In this document: positions 60,201 to 64,000 of the stretch, in pieces
How the letters are laid out: each line of letters begins with the position of its first letter
How positions within the stretch are numbered: the first letter of the stretch is position 1
Notes under the pieces: model-generated
Database searches by the model: none
The model's input: the letters and a program-made list of their open reading frames with translations, nothing else
What the model was told of the DNA's origin: nothing
Program-made: the position numbers and the translations under genes
NCBI GenBank assembly: GCA_014871385.1
Contig: CM026425.1
Span: 1,240,001 to 1,304,000 of the forward strand
Direction: 5' to 3'
Length of the DNA: 64,000 bases
Source: Ceratodon purpureus
Taxonomy: Eukaryota > Streptophyta > Bryopsida > Pseudoditrichales > Ditrichaceae

Positions 60201-62329
60201 TAAATTATTTTCACTGAGGTGTTCTTTTACTGGATATGAAGATTTTGATGTAAATTGTTCTGTAGGAACTTCTTTACTATCACCATTTTTTCAATACTTA
60301 GAATTATGTTCAACCATTAGCAGAGTCTTGTATAATTCTAAAACTAAATTAAGCAACTGAGTATCCAAGGTTCTTTCCAGAAGTATCTTTATATTCCAAA
60401 GTCTAATGTCTTTCTTTTTCAAAGAACACAAGTATGTTCCAGCAATTTATTATCTTCGGATACCATTCAATCTGCTACAGATTTCTAAATTCATTATACT
60501 TGTGAATTAAATCCTGCTACTTTGTTACTTCTTCATTCACAATTAATCATTTTTCCCCCTGTTTCTAGCCCATTTAGTGGTAATCTTTTTTCAAGGCACA
60601 GAACTCCATTTTCAACCATCTACAAACGAATTGGGACAAATTCATGTTTCTTTCAAATTTCAATAGATATAGACATTGTTATTGAGCTTCCCTTGCTTCA
60701 TTGAAACTTTATTTTGCATTCATGTTGTATTTCATCCATCCACCAATATCTTAAAATATATCGAGTCGCATTTGCATAACTAATTAGCATTTCGATATTT
60801 GAAAACCGAGTCATCAACTTACAATGATTCCAAGGTAAATCAGGCTTCAAGCTAAAACAAAGTGGACACCACGCTTAAGCAACTAAGCCTGGATCGAATT
60901 CAAATTACACATCCAATTGAAGGTCTAGAAACATAGAACGATGAAGGGAATAAAGAACGATGAAGGGAATAAAGAACGATGAAGGGAATAAAGAAAGATG
61001 AGGGGATTTAAAAAAATAAAATTATGCAAGCAATAGAATTTTTAAAATCAAATTTTGTGGTTTTACATAATTTTTTATTGCAAACAATTGGTGATGAATT
61101 TTTTATTCAAATATAGGAAACATTCATTTACACATCCTTCATATCAAAAAATACCTCATTAATAAATAAAAATGAGCTAATCTAGGAAGACCTCAACATG
61201 AGGTGTTAGTATTACCAAATTTTGTGAAATAAGTATCTTTATATTTTAATCAGATCTTAGTAAAGTAATTATATCGTCATCCTCAAGTGTATAAACTTAG
61301 TTACAATATGGAGGGAAACAAAAATTCTAGTTATAATAAAGAATCCAAACATATCTATTGTTATAACAATTGGGCTTTGTTTAGTCCATATTAAATTCCT
61401 TCAAAGTACATATTGAACTTTTTGTAGACACAAACCTTAATTTTTTGCAAAAAAAGAGGTGCAAAATCATAAAAATTGACTTAAAAAATCATCAAGAATG
61501 GATTATTGTTTTCCTTAAACTAAAATTGGTAGACATTGAGAAGTTGTTCCTCATGTCCTTACTACAGTAGTGGATTGGATGTGGAGCCTGATGTAGAGCC
61601 TCAGGGCCTAGAGAGGCAGAATTTTTGGTGCCATGTTTTGAAATGATAAATTTATTATTTATTAGAATAGTTTTGCAGAAAATATAGTGAATAGTGAAAA
61701 CATAGTGAACAATAACAGAGAATAGGGATTTCAAGAGTAGAAAAATTAAGGATTTAACATTGGTTTTAAAAGCAATATTTCAAACAATTTCAAAGTATTT
61801 CTATTTTCTTTGAATTAGTTCCCAAAAAAATCAATTTTGCAAATTTAAATAGAAAGACAACCTAGACCTCATTTAACGGTGTAGTGATCCAACACTTCAA
61901 AACTTTAAATATCCAAAAAACTTCATTGTCAATTTTGGATTTTGATATTGACTTTGAATAACCCTGTTCTTTAATTCACAAGGTTAACTTTTAGAAGTTT
62001 GAGCTTTTTCATCTCTTCGTGTTTTGTTCTTTTAATCTCTTTTTTATTGTGTTTTCCTCTTGGGTTTAATCTTTAATTGAATTTGATTTTAGATTATGTT
62101 TCCTTTGCCCACATTTTTAATGTTTTATTTTACCTTTGTTTTTCAAATTCTGATTTTTGGTTTTTCGATTCTACTGTGTTCCTTGTTTCACTGCATATTA
62201 AAGGCTCCAAAATGCAAAAGAGTCTGGAAAGGACCTTCAATCTTTCCAATTACTTGCCTATCCATCTCGCTACTGCTCTAGATGCCATCGACATGGCAAC
62301 GCCAATGACGACCGGTTACATTGCTGCAG
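60201..62329. other. AT-rich region with short tandem repeat
   Basis: No gene is recognised. At 60935-61000 there are about three to four tandem copies of an 18-19 bp word (gatgaagggaataaagaac), related in composition to the GA-rich repeat at 58.9 kb. Confidence 0.5.
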
Positions 62330-62445
62330 CACCATTCAATTCATGAGACAAATTACTTGAATCGAAGCACCATTCAATTCATGAGACAAATTACTTGAAT
62401 CGAAGCACCATTCAGTTCATGAGACAAGTTACTTAATTCAAATCC
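62325..62445. repeat. 38-bp tandem repeat, 3 copies
   Basis: Three head-to-tail copies of a unit starting caccattcaattcatgagac. The first two are identical by eye and the third has several changes. Confidence 0.85.
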
Positions 62446-62676
62446 CATCAATCACTGCTATGTTGAAGTACCGAAACCTGTGTTGATACTTGGATATCAT
62501 TTCTCATTAAAGTGTTGTAGCACATTCTGTTACTGTTCAAAAATTGGGCTTCACAACAAAAGCACCTGCTACATCAAAATCTGATTGTCAATCTCTAGTG
62601 CACCTAATTGCCTACTGCATTGCTGTAGCAATGCTCCTTTATGATTGGACAATTTTGAAGCTACTTGAATTGTGTG

Positions 62677-63865
62677 CTACAAGCGCTCCGATCTCTGTGC
62701 TTCGCTCCGACCGAGCATTATCTTGAAATTGGGGAAACCAGGGCGCTTCACGACAAGGTCGTAGTAGTCAGGTATGGCTTCTCGCGGAAGCAAAATCCAT
62801 ATCTCTTCGCGGATGTGCGACACTGGCCAAAGCGAATCAACTTCAAGACCAAGTAACTCTTTACCTTGGAACTCAACTGTGACACAAATCATGTGCTGCA
62901 CCACGGCCTGATCGATGGGTATCCATAGAAGGCCCTCTTTCATGTATCGCACATACTGGAAATTGAGGTATAAAACTTGACGTGCTAGATGATAGCGGAA
63001 GATCATGCTAGGCTTGGAGACAACACACTTCAATACATCTTAGCCCGCTTGAAACTTCTCGTCCCATCCGACATCAATAAGACTTCTCAGAACTGCTTCA
63101 GGTGGTGATTTGAAGACGTACATGGTGGCTGTGTGACGCGGGTTCTCTGCTACAGCAAACAAGTCAACCATGACATGCACATGCATGAACCATTTCATGT
63201 GTGTTGATTTACTTCCGGTTCCGCCTTTCATTGCTTCAGAGATGCTGGTGGCCAACTTCAATCTAAATGCCTCGGACGTGTGCATGTCAGGGAGGGGTCA
63301 GTAGGGGTCATCAAGGGCTGGTAACGGCAACTCCTCTAAGCTGCCATACAAGGAAGAGCCAGACTCTGGAACGTACACTGCTTTCCGAAAAAAGGTGCCA
63401 TTCTCCAACAAAGTCTTATGACTGCGGCCATTGCGTATCGCTGCCTCTCCGACTTCATGGTGAAGCACGAAGATGACATCCATGACCGCTGTTGGATCAA
63501 TCCAGTCGTCCCAATACGACTGATAAAGCAAGTTACATCCATGGGGCTCCCTCGCAGCAGTGGCCGGATCCAAGAGCAACTGCCGGCGTTGATAAGCATA
63601 CCGAACTTTGATGGCGTCTAGCTTCAGCACATCCCTACCACGCCTCGCCATTGCTTTGAAACGGAATCCAAGGATCTGAGCCTTCCATGCCCCAGCGAAC
63701 GTGTCTGGACCATGAATCCTTGCGTCTCGGGACCAAGGACCTCTCACGTTCGCTCTCAATGTCACCCAACTGCCTATTTCTACCCCAAAGGGAAACTTAA
63801 TTACCACAATCGTCCAAGTTGTCATAAAGCACGACAACATGCACCTCTTCAACTGGCTTATCCAT
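62677..63865 (-). pseudogene. Broken unknown coding region
   Basis: The minus strand from ATG 63865 reads MDKPVEEVHVVVLYDN, then needs one frame change near 63800 to enter a frame that stays coding-like down to 62677. That frame has only two stops: TGA 63298-63300 (between DDPY and PLPDM) and TAA 63040-63042 (between EKFQAG and DVLKC). The composition is that of a globular protein rich in W, H and R (for example WDDWIDPTAVMDVIFVL, MKWFMHVHVMVDLFAV, WPVSHIREEIWILL). I recognise no family. Continuation of coding sense across both stops suggests a recently inactivated gene or transposon ORF. No neighbouring exon could be tied to it. Confidence 0.45.
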
Positions 63866-64000
63866 CCTCGCTCTAGCAAGATCACAAGAAACCTAAGATG
63901 TAGCAAAGATCACTAAAGAACTTGTGAAGTACTCACTGACGAGCTCCAAAGAGGAGAACAGATTCAGATGGCAATGGTTTCACGAAGGTCCACAGAACTT
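63866..64000. other. Window end, upstream of the broken gene
   Basis: Would hold the leader of the minus-strand coding region. No signal can be named. Confidence 0.3.

Overview
The window looks like nuclear DNA of a land plant, probably a non-seed plant (a bryophyte or another early lineage). The evidence is intron-containing genes with GT-AG junctions, plant-type Ty1/copia and Ty3/gypsy retrotransposons, MULE-like sequence, and long AT-rich gene-poor stretches. Nothing prokaryotic is present. The lineage guess is inference only.

Layout. 1-4 kb: a plus-strand gene model of unknown function (tentative BAH-like exon plus a coiled-coil C-terminus). 4-17 kb: mostly non-coding, with a CCGG-rich repeat zone at 8.6-10 kb and one unrecognised ORF at 13 kb. 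17-25 kb: the two best genes, both on the plus strand: a seven-exon TraB/PrgY-family gene (17134-20332) and a four-exon DEDDy 3'-5' exonuclease of the WRN/WEX type (22295-25023) whose N-terminus carries four GW motifs. 28-31 kb: remains of a minus-strand Ty3/gypsy element, abutted by a copia LTR piece and an inverted copia integrase piece. 31.8-50.5 kb: a tandem array of four Ty1/copia units that share five LTRs, with periods of 4385, 4385 and 4391 bp. The first three units are truncated at the same 3' point, and all four lack most of the reverse transcriptase core. 50.5-53.7 kb: a minus-strand, multi-exon, transposase-like pseudogene whose 3' part abuts the last LTR. 54-58.8 kb: a MULE piece, a basic-repeat pseudogene, a gypsy gag-protease relic and two more copia fragments. 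58.8-62.6 kb: AT-rich DNA with simple repeats and a SINE-like element. 62.7-63.9 kb: another broken minus-strand coding region.

Main themes. The right half is a graveyard of silenced elements. Nonsense codons in several unrelated relics are of the type made by C-to-T change (CGA to TGA, CAA to TAA, CAG to TAG). Two of these can be proved by comparison with sister copia units. The most unusual structures are the shared-LTR copia array with mosaic units, and the coiled-coil plus transposase-like gene at 50.5-53.7 kb. The GW-motif exonuclease is the most interesting intact gene. Family assignments come from motif recognition by eye; no database search was possible.
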